Of a stretch of DNA of 64,000 nucleotides, positions 1 to 9,494 are shown piece by piece. A program made the translations under genes and the position numbers. This DNA is from Cherax quadricarinatus. Its lineage: Eukaryota > Arthropoda > Malacostraca > Decapoda > Parastacidae. Location of the stretch: contig NC_091378.1 of assembly GCF_038502225.1 (NCBI RefSeq), positions 3,489,949-3,553,948 on the forward strand, given 5' to 3'. The notes beneath the pieces were generated by a model. That model did no database searches. It worked only from the letters and a program-made list of their open reading frames with translations, and was not told where the DNA came from. How positions within the stretch are numbered: the first letter of the stretch is position 1; each line of letters opens with the position of its first letter.

Positions 1-985
1 TATTAGAATGGTCATCGGCACCACAGACTGGGCATTCGGCGATAGATCTGCAATATTTCGCTGGATGGCCAAATCGCCAGCAATTTCTACACTGTTGTGG
101 TGTAGGGATCACCTTTCGAACTTGTAACCGATGTCCTGCTATATAAACGGAGGATGGGAGTTCTCGGCTGTCAAAAGTTAAACGAGCCACATTGCTAGGG
201 TATCGTCTCCGCCCACGGGCAGGAAGAACGTAAGTGTCTACCTTGAGGATTGGGAGATCTTGGAGTTCCAGCTGTTCTAGAATGTCGGTGCCACATGTCT
301 GGAAATTTTGTTGAACTATGGTATGGGGCAGAATAACGGTACCACTACAAGAATTGAGGGAATGATGTTTTTCAAGGGTGACAGGAACAGTATCTATATG
401 GGAAAGACGAGAGAGCTCACGAGCCTGGGTAGCATTCTGTACGGTAATGATGCGCGTACCGCTCTTAAGAGCATGAAAAGAAATATCTTTACCAACATGG
501 CGTAGGAGTGCCTTGCCAATACTATGGTCAGAAAGATAGGCAGTAGAGGAAGTTGGTCGTAAAGTGAAGAATTTAGTCCACTGTTCAGTCTGAAACTGAG
601 CGTGGAAAGGTAGTGAAGGACGTGTCGATCGTTTCTGAGAAGAACGAGAAGGTGAAGGTGGAGAAGTATCATCAGCAGGTAATTGTCGTTGACGTTTAGG
701 CGTGGGACCAGAGTTGGTCCGACGTGGAACGGGTCGGCGATTTGAAAATTGCCGCACCGTAGAGGGAGAGGCCGGAAGCATAGTCAGAGGAGAGCGAAGG
801 TCTGATAAATCGAAGGAGTCAGTCGAGGCCTCAGTACCTGAAGCGGGTGAGGAAACAGCACCGGCAATAGGTACAGAGGCATGAGGAATGTCTGAAGAGT
901 GGTCCAAAGACGAGGCGGGGTCAGAACGGGGTGCGGTATCAAGAAGGGGCCCGGGGGTACCAGGTTCATGGACTAGGGCTGCCAT
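1..985 (-). CDS. Gag-like ORF1 protein of a jockey/CR1-type non-LTR retrotransposon, 3' end cut by window edge
   Basis: Reading the minus strand from the ATG at 985 gives 328 codons with no stop to the window edge. Residues 1-145 are a low-complexity Ser/Pro/Thr-rich region with a basic cluster near residues 97-100 (KRQR). Residues about 150-288 form a compact domain like the RNA-binding fold that precedes the knuckles in jockey-type ORF1 proteins. A CCHC zinc knuckle follows (C299, C302, H307, C312), and a second knuckle starts (C318, C321, H326) where the window ends. ORF1 proteins of this class bind the element's RNA and form the retrotransposition particle. The first ATG after the pyrimidine-rich leader was taken as start. 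The reading frame is intact over all visible length, unlike the decayed LINEs elsewhere here, so the copy may be young. The RT-bearing ORF2 would lie beyond position 1. Confidence 0.8.
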   Translation of the reverse strand, partial: MAALVHEPGTPGPLLDTAPRSDPASSLDHSSDIPHASVPIAGAVSSPASGTEASTDSFDLSDLRSPLTMLPASPSTVRQFSNRRPVPRRTNSGPTPKRQRQLPADDTSPPSPSRSSQKRSTRPSLPFHAQFQTEQWTKFFTLRPTSSTAYLSDHSIGKALLRHVGKDISFHALKSGTRIITVQNATQARELSRLSHIDTVPVTLEKHHSLNSCSGTVILPHTIVQQNFQTCGTDILEQLELQDLPILKVDTYVLPARGRRRYPSNVARLTFDSRELPSSVYIAGHRLQVRKVIPTPQQCRNCWRFGHPAKYCRSIAECPVCGADDHSN

Positions 986-1629
986 GGTTAGGTTACTTCT
1001 TTCTTTTTGTTTTTAAGAAAAAAAAAGAAAGAAGAAAAGAAAATAAAAATAAAAAAAAGAAAAAAAAAAGGGGGGACCGGGGAGGGATAGTTCCTAGGAG
1101 GAATGAAAGGGCCAGAAATCTCCCTCCGCGCCCAAGAGGACTCGACACCGCTAGTAGCGCAGATGCAGCATGGAACCCGTGCCATACCCTACCCTTCATG
1201 CCAGTAAACCAGCAATCTGGGATAGCAACCTCACATCTGCCGAGCTACCTCGGTGGACAAAAGAGAGGGCGGCCGGATATCCGCCACAAAGCATACCTCC
1301 TTCAGCCACCACCCCCGGAATCCGAAAGGTGGCTTCCAGAGATACACCCGTCGCCCAAAAGACACCCAAAGCTACTCCGGGATACCGGAGAGGGATCGGG
1401 ACATCCCTAGGCAATCCAGATTCCACGGCAAACTACGCCACCGCCAAGAAACCTCAACGGAATGGGATGGACCCCGGTGTCCTTTCCCCTACCTAGGAAC
1501 TAGCGCGCCTGTGGGAGAAATCACGAAGGCTAAAAAGAGGAAGGGCAAAAGGGAGGGGTGAGGAGGAGGAGGAGGAATGGAAAAAGGGGAGGATGGGGAG
1601 GATGGGATAGGGGAGGGGAGAATGGGGGG
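986..1629 (-). other. Probable 5' leader of the gag-like retrotransposon
   Basis: Upstream (minus strand) of the gag-like ATG lies an A/T tract (plus-strand A-rich 1012-1070), about 450 bp of mixed sequence, and an almost pure purine tract on the plus strand (1533-1629) with G-runs at 1586-1589, 1595-1598, 1604-1606, 1610-1613, 1615-1618 and 1624-1629. On the sense strand of the element this is a C/T-rich leader. Assignment as 5' UTR rests on position and on my recollection that this leader accompanies the same ORF in decapod sequences. The true 5' boundary is not defined. The open frames in this part have no recognisable product. Confidence 0.5.
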
Positions 1630-1735
1630 TAATTAGGTTCGGTCTGAGGAAGAAGACCGACAGGGCTAATTCCTCAGACCAAGAGCCTCTTCACCACGCC
1701 AAGGAGCCCCCCTTGAAGAGGATCTTATCTTATAA
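1630..1735 (-). repeat. Ret-A retroposon fragment
   Basis: Part of a short dispersed family called Ret-A here. Hallmarks are a 'caagagcc' + 'ttcacca' segment and a 'ccttga' end; the best-preserved copy is at 5130-5330. This copy carries a perfect 10-bp inverted repeat, GGTCTGAGGA (1641-1650) with TCCTCAGACC (1671-1680). It abuts the SINE starting at 1739. Confidence 0.55.
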
Positions 1736-1738
1736 TGT

Positions 1739-2022
1739 GGCCCGGTGGCCTGGTGGCTAAAGCTCCCGCTTCACACACGGAGGGCCCGGGTTCGATTCCC
1801 GGCGGGTGGAAACATTCGACACGTTTCCTTACACCTGTTGTCCTGTTCACCTAGCAGCAAATAGGTACCTGGGTGTTAGTCGACTGGTGTGGGTCGCATC
1901 CTGGGGGACAAGATTAAGGACCCCAATGGAAATAAGTTAGACAGTCCTTGATGACGCACTGACTTTCTTGGGTTATCCTGGGTGGCTAACCCTCCGGGGT
2001 TAAAAATCCGAACGAAATCTTA
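1739..2022 (+). mobile_element. tRNA-derived SINE, family 1 (tail type A)
   Basis: A pol III type head shows an A box (TGGCCTGGTGG, 1746-1756) and a B box (GGTTCGATTCC, 1789-1799). A conserved body follows, containing 'acctgggtgttagtcgactg' and 'gtgggtcgcatcctggg'. The tail includes 'gatgacgcactgact' and ends near 'cgaaatctta'. The same head and body recur at 2243, 5087, 46131 and 58208 (plus strand) and 35986-36165 (minus). SINEs are transcribed by pol III and mobilised by a partner LINE's reverse transcriptase. Confidence 0.85.
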
Positions 2023-2242
2023 CATCAACATTACAGAGGTACATAATTGGCCCAGGGACTGTACCTAAACAGTGCTCTATTTGAAGCAGACTGCACTGAG
2101 GGTGGACATCTCCATCACTCAATTCACTGAGATTAAGATGTAAACGTACAAATCATATTTCAGAATGGTGTAGGTTAATTTATGCACAAACACACACCAA
2201 AGTCAAAGTGACTTATTTCCACTGGGAACAGCAAGTGTACGA

Positions 2243-2666
2243 GTCCCGTGGCTCAGTTGGCAGCACACAGCTCACATACTGAGTGTCCGTGGTTCGATCC
2301 CCAGCACGGATGGAAACATTGCGTCCTGCTCCACTTCTGGTTAGTGTGACTTTGTAAATGGTCAAAGTCGGACCGAAACGTCGTCGTAAGCTTCTCTCTT
2401 TTATGTGCGGGTTATTTGTGTATCATTCCAGTCACGGTATTGTGCCTTTTTTGTTATTAATTGCTTATGTTTCCCTACACCTACTGTCCCTGTCCACTTA
2501 GTAAGTAGGTACCTGGGTGTTAGTCAACTGTTGTGGGTGGCACAACAGTTGACTAGATTTAAGAACCACAGTGAAAATAAGACAGTCCTCGATGACGCAC
2601 TGACTTCCCTGGGTTGTACTGGATAGCTAACTCCCCCGGGTTAAAAATCCCCACCAAAACTATCTT
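2243..2666 (+). mobile_element. tRNA-derived SINE, family 1, interrupted by another element
   Basis: The head has an A box at 2249-2260 and a B box at 2291-2302. The body is interrupted at about 2315 and resumes near 2463 ('tgtttccctacacc'), then continues through 'acctgggtgttagtc' to the type A tail near 2660. The interrupting ~150 bp is annotated separately. The head is only loosely similar to the 1739 copy, so it may be a subfamily. Confidence 0.75.
2317..2462 (+). mobile_element. Dispersed element with a hairpin-GAAACGTC motif (class 2), inserted in a SINE
   Basis: Contains a hairpin GGTC (2360-2363) / GACC (2371-2374) followed at once by GAAACGTC (2375-2382). Related copies lie at 24765-24850 (plus), 31190-31225 (minus) and 32482-32545 (inverted pair). 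The flank 'gggttatttgtgtat' also recurs near 22643 in altered form. Exact boundaries are estimated from where the SINE sequence stops and restarts. Confidence 0.55.
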
Positions 2667-2844
2667 CTAAATGCTGATTATATTCTGGAGAGAAAATGTT
2701 ACCGGTGTACAAGACACATTCTATTTACATCACTTCACATTAAGTTGAGGCGCATTTTTATCCATTTTGGGTCCAGGAAATGTAGCCTAACATTTTGTTA
2801 GCTAAGCAAGTACAGTAGCAAACCAGTTACAATAAAGAGAAAGC

Positions 2845-2905
2845 TCTGATCCCTTGGAGCAAGAGACCTTCACCAGCATCAAGGTACCTCCCCCCCTCCC
2901 CCCTC
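2845..2905 (-). repeat. Ret-A retroposon fragment
   Basis: Shares 'ttggagcaagagaccttcac' and 'agcatcaaggtacctcc' with the Ret-A family (minus orientation). Nothing else is recognisable between 2667 and 3100 except a GCGAAACGTTT inverted repeat at 2977-3003. Confidence 0.5.
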
Positions 2906-3100
2906 CTTGAAGTGTCTGAAGATGTTTCTCTCAATGTTTGGGACGCATTTATTAAACATCAGGAACATTAATTTTAAAACGTTTCGCTCAGGGCGAAACG
3001 TTTCCGCTCCTTTACGTTCCTTCCCTTCCACTTATCGGCTCTTTGCCTCTTCCACCGACGACAGTTTAAAAAGCGATACGAGTAATGTTCTGGAAACTAA

Positions 3101-3597
3101 GACGTTTCGCTCACCAGGAGCTTTATCCACCCAGTGTTTCGCTCACCACGAGCTTTATCCACCCAACCTTTCGCTCACCAGGAGCTCTATCCACTGAACG
3201 TCACCAGGAGCTCTATCCACCGAACGTTTCGCTCACCAGGAGCTTTATCCGCCCAGTGTTTCGCTCACCACGAGCTTTATCAATCCAACGTTTCGCTCAC
3301 CACGAGCTTTATCAACCCAATGTTTCGCTCACCACGAGCTTTATCCACCCAACGTTTCGCTCACCAGGAGCTTTATCCACCCAACGTTTCGCTCACCACG
3401 AGCGTTATCCACTCAACGTTTCGCTCACCACGAGCTTATCCACCCAACGTTTCGCTCACCACGGGCTTTATCCACCCAACGTTTCGCTCACCACGAGCTT
3501 TATCCACCCGACGTTTTGCTCACCAGGAGCTTTATCCACTCAACGTTTTGCTCACCAGGAGCTTTACCCACCCAACGTTTCGCTCACTAATTCAATT
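3101..3597 (-). repeat. 32-bp satellite, each unit a hairpin followed by GAAACGTT
   Basis: About 15 tandem units of 32 bp with few mismatches. Read on the minus strand, each unit is GGGTGGATAAA, then GCTC, a 5-nt loop, GAGC, then GAAACGTT. The GCTC/GAGC pair is kept in nearly all units while the loop varies (CTGGT or GTGGT). This is the same architecture as the dispersed hairpin-GAAAC elements at 14365, 22966, 24601 and 34395. The open frames of 96-175 codons across it are artefacts of the period. Confidence 0.85.
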
Positions 3598-3690
3598 CAC
3601 ATAGAATTATAAAGCTCCTGGTGAGCGAAACATTGAATTAATGAAGCTTCTAGTAGGCGAAACGTCTGCTAATAAAGATTACCCGAGATT
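3598..3690 (+). repeat. Inverted copies of the GCGAAAC motif closing the satellite
   Basis: At 3611-3634 one unit is present in opposite orientation to the array ('aaagctcctggtgagcgaaa'), followed by a diverged unit with GGCGAAACGTCT near 3656 and 'aataaagatt'. The array is therefore capped by an inversion. Confidence 0.65.
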
Positions 3691-3696
3691 TTCTGT

Positions 3697-4025
3697 GGAT
3701 CCCTCTTTTTCATTCTGAATATGTATCCCTCTGTGTATGTATCCCTCTGAGTATGTATCCCTCTGAGTACATGCATCCCTCTTTCTGAGTATGTATCCCT
3801 CTTTTTCCGAGTATATCCCTCTTTGAGTGCATGTATCCCTCTTTCTGACTATATCCCACTTTGTGTGTATTTATCCCTCTGAGCGCATGTATCCTTTTCT
3901 CTGGGTATCCCTATTTCTGCGTGTATGTATCCCTCTTAGTGTATATTCCTCTTTCTGAGGGTATGTATTCCTCTTTTCCGAGTGTATCCCTCTTAAGTAT
4001 ATCCTCATCTAAGTATATCTCACTT
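3697..4025 (+). repeat. Degenerate 'tatccctctt' repeat
   Basis: Irregular tandem copies of roughly 16-20 bp containing 'gtatccctctttctgag', decaying toward 4025. No coding signal is seen. The following 4026-4430 holds no feature I recognise. Confidence 0.7.
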
Positions 4026-4447
4026 ATCCAAGTATATTCGTAAAATTACCAATTCTCAGTAAAAGGTAATCAAATACCAATGCAAAATACACTAAAGCAA
4101 TAGGAGAAATTCTGGAATTTAACTAATAACATCAACTAAGTTGTTAGGAAGTTAGCGAGACAATAATTCGCTACGAATAAACTAGCATTAACGTCTTTGG
4201 TCACTCATGACAAGAATTTTTTCTCAACTCACCGGCTGGTAAACGGAGCTGACGTCAGGAACACTTGTAAACACAAATGTTTATAGGTATCCACCACACG
4301 ATTTGTCATTCGGTTGAGGTTAATTGGGTTTTATAATCTGTTTACTACAAGGACTCCAGTGGAAATAAGTCTGATTAGTTTTGGGTTATCCCGGGTAATG
4401 TGCACATATGCTGCTATGTATGATAATTTATGTAAGTGTATTTATGT

Positions 4448-4592
4448 GTACCTGGTCACAGACCAGGCCGCGGGGGCGTTGATCCCTCTCCAGGTATATT
4501 TGAATAAACGCGGGGGCGTTGATACCCTCTCCAGGTATATCTGAATAAACGCGGGGGCGTTGATACCCTCTCCAGGTATATCTGAATAAACT
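4448..4592 (+). repeat. SINE tail type C, tandemly repeated (~52 bp x 3)
   Basis: Begins 'ctggtcacagaccaggccgc' and repeats 'gcgggggcgttgata' with 'ctctccaggtatat'. The same segment forms the 3' tail of the SINE at 58208-58460, so this is an orphan tail that has expanded locally. Confidence 0.65.
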
Positions 4593-4720
4593 TACCACAC
4601 GAGGGTCATTAAGGCCGCACGTCACCTGCACACCACCAAATCGAGAATGATTTAATTCCTAAAACGCTGAAAGGAATAACACACCTTTCCGTGTGTGGGT
4701 ATATATGCTGTGTGTCACTC
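4593..4720 (+). repeat. Dispersed family D copy
   Basis: Contains 'cacgagggtcattaaggc' and 'gtcacctgcacaccacc', shared with copies near 6731-6865, 33960-34165, 36195-36260, 40930-41050 and 49540-49700. The 4721-5086 stretch that follows shows only a short A-run near 4880 and no recognisable gene. Confidence 0.6.
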
Positions 4721-5086
4721 AGGAGGGAGGTCAGGCAGTGTTTACTAGTGTTCCTTGGCTCACACTGACTCAACTTGGGTCAGTCATGGATGGGTGCCAG
4801 TCAACACCTCACTAGTTAACACAGGCGACAACTACTGTTCAACCAACGCTTGACTACTCTCGTGTATCCCTTCCCCCCCCAAAAAAAAAAATATTTATAC
4901 AAATGCAACACGTATAGCTATTTACGATATTGTTTTTTAGGTAACATGATAGTTACAGTAAAAGGAAGTAAATGACTAAGTACAATTAACAGATTCCCAC
5001 TACATAAACCCTGGACCAGGCAAAATCTTGCTAGACTTGACAATGCTACTTGCTATGCTTGACTTGCTACAATGTTGCTCATTGGT

Positions 5087-5279
5087 GACCCCGCGTCCTG
5101 GCTGGCAAAGCTCTCGCTCCACACGCAGACCCCTCAAGGAAGGTTCCTTGATGTTGGTGAGGGGCTCTTGATTTAGGGAATTGGATCTGTGCTCCAGTTC
5201 CCCGAATTAAGCCTGAATGCCTTCCACATCCCCCCCCCAGGCGCTGTATAATCCTCCGGGTTTAGAGCTTCCCCTTGAT

Positions 5280-5330
<51 letters not shown>

Positions 5331-5585
5331 CCACACGCAGAGGGTCCGGGTTCGATTCCCAGCGGGGTAAAAACATTTCGACGCGTTTCCTTATACCTGT
5401 TGTCCTGTTCACCTAGCATCAAATAGGTACCTGGGTGTTAGTCGACTGGTGTGGGTAGCATCCTGGAGGACAAGATTGAGGACCACAATGGAAATAAGTT
5501 AGACAGTCCTCGATGACGCACTGACTTTCTTGGGTTATCCTGGGTGACTAACCTTCATGGGTTAAAAATCCGAACGAAATCTTAT
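5087..5585 (+). mobile_element. tRNA-derived SINE, family 1, with a nested Ret-A insertion
   Basis: The head begins at about 5087 and is split after CCACACGCAGA (5119-5129). The same 11 bases recur at 5331-5341, where the SINE resumes with its B box (near 5349-5360), body and type A tail. The two halves join cleanly if the insert and one copy of the 11 bp are removed. Confidence 0.85.
5130..5330 (+). mobile_element. Ret-A retroposon, complete copy with (AAT)n tail and target-site duplication
   Basis: A 201-bp element begins 'cccctcaaggaaggttcctt', contains 'ggggctcttgatttaggg' and 'gtttagagcttccccttgat', and ends in a ~50-bp (AAT)n tract. It is flanked by an exact 11-bp duplication (5119-5129 and 5331-5341), the signature of target-primed insertion. 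The tail makes this a non-autonomous retroposon whose simple repeat is part of the element. No pol III boxes are obvious. At least eleven further fragments occur in the window. Confidence 0.8.
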
Positions 5586-5602
5586 CTTATATATTTTAGA
5601 AA

Positions 5603-5975
5603 TTGGTAGTTTTGCACACACACACAGGAGAGATAAGGGGGGATATGATAACGACATATAAAATACTGAGAGGAACTGACAAGGTGGTCAGAGACAGGAT
5701 GTTCCAGAGATGGAACAGAGCAACAAGGGGTCACAGTTGCAAGTTTAAGACTCAGATGAATCACAGGGATGTTAGGAAGCATTTCTTCAGTCACAGAGTT
5801 GTCAGGAAGTGGAATAGTTTGGGAAGTAATGTAGTGGAGGCAGGATTCATAGATAGCTTTAAGATGAGGTATGATAAAGCGCATGGAGCAGAAAGAGTGA
5901 CCCAGTAGCGACCAGTAAAGAGGCGGGGCCAGGAGTTATGAATCGACCCCTGCAACCACAATTAGGCGAGTACAC
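5603..5975 (+). pseudogene. CR1-like LINE, 3' end of ORF2 (C-terminal fragment) and 3' UTR
   Basis: An open frame from about 5639 to the TAG at 5906-5908 encodes the region that follows the RT domain in CR1/jockey-type ORF2, with DMITTYKILRG, FSHRVVRKWNSL and a final SFKMRYDKA segment. The short 3' UTR contains 'gaggcggggccaggagtta' and 'gcaaccacaattagg' and ends at 'gagtacacaca'. The RT, endonuclease and start are missing, so this is a 5'-truncated insertion. A second copy lies at 40392-40775 on the minus strand. Confidence 0.8.
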
Positions 5976-6730
5976 ACATTAACCAAAATACAATGGAAAA
6001 AGAACAACATAGCTGCCATCTCAGAGTCTACATCTCAAATGCTTCAAGTCATGTTAGACAACTGTCAATGAATAAAAAAAATGAACAGTGATTCGAACCG
6101 TGGTCCTGGATGGTAGCTACCAGTGTATAACACACACACATCTCTTAGTGTATACACATAGATATACACCCATCAGTGTATATATATACATTAAGAGATG
6201 CCTCTCAATGTATACCTGTATATCCTGCATAAAACATGACAATTAAAACAGTCACGGCTACGATAGGACTTGCCAGTGAACAAATATAATGCTGGAAATG
6301 ATGAAGATAATGTCACCGGTGGAACGGGAACTTTAGCGTATAATTAAGCCAATTCGAGTCACAATTACGGATTAACTGGTTAGTAAAACAAGCGAGGCAC
6401 GCCCAGCTGTCAGCGCGATGATAGACCTGTCACCAGCCCATTGACTATCTGTCACCAACACTGCGAAATTGCCTTAGTTCTCCCTGATAGCTGTCTGTGC
6501 GTAGAAAATTGGATAAGGGGAGACTTCGCTTTTCTATATATGCCTTTGTCTTATATTAACAATAAATTAACAATGATAACTATATTATTATTTGTTAAGG
6601 TGATATGTATGTATAATAGTTGGTATAATTTATATTTACATAGTTATTCCAATTTTTGGGGGCGTAAGTTTTTAATGGTAAACTTATCCATTTTCTACAC
6701 TTCCTTTCCCCCTCCCCCATTTTTATGTAA
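5976..6730. other. No recognisable gene
   Basis: A/T-rich sequence with short runs of 'gtgtatatac' type (6120-6200) that resemble the flanks of dispersed family D. The open frame at 6441-6752 has no motif, repeat homology or codon pattern I can identify. Confidence 0.5.
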
Positions 6731-6865
6731 ATACACCGAGAGGTGTATTTAATCCCTATACATGTATATGGGATTACAGTATTTTTGTTTCATGGTAATA
6801 AGGTTATGTGAGGCCTTAATGATCCTCCTGTAGTCGATAGGCTTTAAACTCCACTAACCAAGTAA
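6731..6865 (-). repeat. Dispersed family D copy
   Basis: Carries 'acaccgagaggtgtat' followed by 'ggccttaatgatcctcctgt' and 'agtcgataggctttaaactc', the same order as the copy at 33960-34165. Confidence 0.6.
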
Positions 6866-6889
6866 TCTAAGCTCTCAACTCGCTCCACA

Positions 6890-7900
6890 TCTGTAAATGA
6901 AAATCCTCTAAGGGGTCAGGACCTGTAACTCAACACCTTTAAGAGGACCAGACACTGCAATAATGGCACTTGTACATCCCAAGAGCAATTTAGATCTTAC
7001 TCTAAGACACACTAATTTTGAAGTTTGAAGTCTATCAGAAGAGGCATTCTTCAGCAGTCACATGAAATCTGATTTCTAGTTTTTTCACCATTTATATTAC
7101 ATTAGAAAACTGGCATATACACGACGCAAGACTAATCCGAATCCTTCTCTAAGATACGTCAATGTTAAAGGTTGAAGTCGATCCGAAGAGGCATCCTCCA
7201 ACTACTGGAGGATGATCAATATCACAGTTTGTTTAACAATGGGAAAACTACGACTAAACGCCTCTCAGTGACAGAATAAACTTTCCACTGGGGAAAAAAA
7301 CACACCAGGGATAAAAGTTTGAAGCAGACCAGAAGAATCATTCTCCAGTTATCACGCAGAGCCCAACATTTCCAAGTGTACCAAAAAAGCTCCAGCTGTG
7401 GGTCATCATGTGACTAAGACCCGAGTCAGGAAACACTTGTCCTCTTGCCTGACAAACCTGACCTAACCTAACCAAGTGTATTAACTATGTTAGTATACTG
7501 ACAAATCTCCACCCAAACATCTCAAATATCTAAACATCCTAAATTTGCAGAATAATATTGTTTGCAAAATATCCACCAGCCGCTGTCAATCGAAGTCGTC
7601 CAGGTGAGACACAGCCAAAATATTTCGCAGAAATACACCATTTTATTAAGCAGAATTGTCCGATTTGCGTCTACAAACTCCAGTAAGAATCCCAGCCTTC
7701 CTCTGAGCAGGATACTCCAGTGTACAAAGTTTGATGCCGATCTGATTAACCTTTCTTCAGTTATCTCACAGAAGCTAAAACCGGGAATGTTCTATATAAC
7801 TCCTGAACATTACAGTAGTTGTATAAACCTCGCCATAGTTACAGTACACTAGCGTTGAAAATTTCAAGCCGATCGGATGAGGCGTTCTCAAGTTCTAAAA
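6890..7900 (+). repeat. Ancient degenerate ~140-bp repeat
   Basis: A motif of about 42 bp of the form 'agtttgaagccgatcagaag' + 'aggcattctccagttatc' recurs with heavy divergence at 7021, 7167, 7316, 7727 and 7855. Spacings are 146, 149, 411 (about 3 units) and 128 bp. Two more copies lie at 19491 and 19574. The flanks before each copy are also weakly alike ('gtacac..' then 'gttaaag/gtttgaag'), implying the unit is longer than the motif. No coding function is assigned. Confidence 0.55.
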
Positions 7901-8121
7901 GAAGCTGACAAACAGTTAAAAGTATCCCTTCAGGGATACCTAACAAAGGTGCGAAAAGGAAGAGATAAGAGAAGACAACACCTAGATGATACCAGGAGAA
8001 ACCAGACTCACAAGCATTGAAGTCTCTTGTCTGAGTCTGTGACACCTGTGTGCAAGTGTGTGTGTTAATATTTCCCATTCAGTAAACGCTAGTAAGGTGT
8101 AAACAAAATAGCCGGAAGCAC

Positions 8122-8123
<2 letters not shown>

Positions 8124-8160
<37 letters not shown>

Positions 8161-8777
8161 CAGTTAAGAAACATTTCCTCTCTCTCTCTCTGAGGCAGTT
8201 AAGAAACATTTCCTCTCTCTCTCTCTGAGGCAGTTAAGAAACATTTCCTCTCTCTCTCTCTGAGGCAGTTAAGAAACATTTCCTCTCTCTCTGAAGCAGT
8301 TAAGAAACATTCCCTCTCTCTCTCTCTGAGGCAGTTAAGAAACATTTCCTCTCTCTCTGAGGCAGTTAAGAAACATTCCTCTCTCTCTCTCTCTGAGGCA
8401 GTTAAGAGACATTTCCTCTCTCTCTCTCTCTCTCTCTGAGGCAGTTAAGAGACATTTCTTCTCTCTCTCTCTGAGGCAGTTAAGAAACATTCCCTCTCTC
8501 TCTCTCTGAGGCAGTTAAGAAACATTTCCTCTCTCTTTGAGGCAGTTAAGAAACATTCCTCTCTCTCTCTCTCTCTGAGGCAGTTAAGAGACATTTCCTC
8601 TCTCTCTGAGGCAGTTAAGAAACATTTCCTCTCTCTCTCTCTCTGAGGCAGTTAAGAGACATTTCTTCTCTCTCTCTCTGAGGCAGTTAAGAAACATTTT
8701 CTCTCTCTCTCTCTCTCTCTCTCTGAGGCAGTTAAGAGACATTTCCTCTCTCTCTCTCTCTGAGGCAGTTAAGAAAC

Positions 8778-8816
<39 letters not shown>

Positions 8817-8828
8817 CAGTTAAGAGAC

Positions 8829-8919
<91 letters not shown>

Positions 8920-9234
8920 CAGTTAAGAGACATTTCCTCTCTCTCTCTCTGAGGCAGTTAAGAAACATTTCCTCTCTGAGGCAGTTAAGAGACATTTCCT
9001 CTCTCTCTCTCTCTGAGGCAGTTAAGAAACATTTCCTCTCTCTCTGAGGCAGTTAAGAGACATTTCCTCTCTCTCTCTCTGAGGCAGTTAAGAGACATTT
9101 CCTCTCTCTCTCTCTGAGGCAGTTAAGAAACATTTCCTCTCTCTCTCTGAGGCAGTTAAGAGACATTTCCTCTCTCTCTCTCTGAGGCAGTTAAGAAACA
9201 TTTCCTCTCTCTCTCTCTGAGGCAGTTAAGAGAC

Positions 9235-9277
<43 letters not shown>

Positions 9278-9362
9278 CAGTTAAGAGACATTTCCTCTCT
9301 CTCTCTCTCTCTGAGACAGTTAAGAGACATTTCCTCTCTCTCTCTCTCTCTGAGGCAGTTAA
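8124..9362 (+). repeat. Compound array: (CT)n alternating with a 22-bp spacer
   Basis: Roughly 30 copies of 'gaggcagttaaga(a/g)acatttc' separated by CT runs from about 8 to over 80 bp. The spacer is nearly invariant (mainly A/G at one site), whereas the CT run length varies widely. No coding content. Confidence 0.9.
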
Positions 9363-9494
9363 GGGCCACTCAGACGAGGGCATTAAATCCCTGGTAACAA
9401 TCACTGGTCGTGATGGTTACTTAACTACACCGAACCACTATTTATGTCTCTCTAACGAGCGTTTTTACCTCAGTAATGAGTCACGTGATCTCCG

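Noticed and set aside
1741..1812. Functional tRNA gene (good A and B boxes)
   Set aside because: The head is joined to a SINE body repeated elsewhere, and the tRNA fold lacks a convincing acceptor stem and anticodon arm.
3101..3597. CRISPR-like array (32-bp repeats)
   Set aside because: The unit is continuous with no unique spacers, and the genome is eukaryotic. It is a satellite.
8124..9362. CRISPR-like pattern of conserved 22-bp repeats and variable spacers
   Set aside because: The spacers are only (CT)n of different length, so this is a compound microsatellite.
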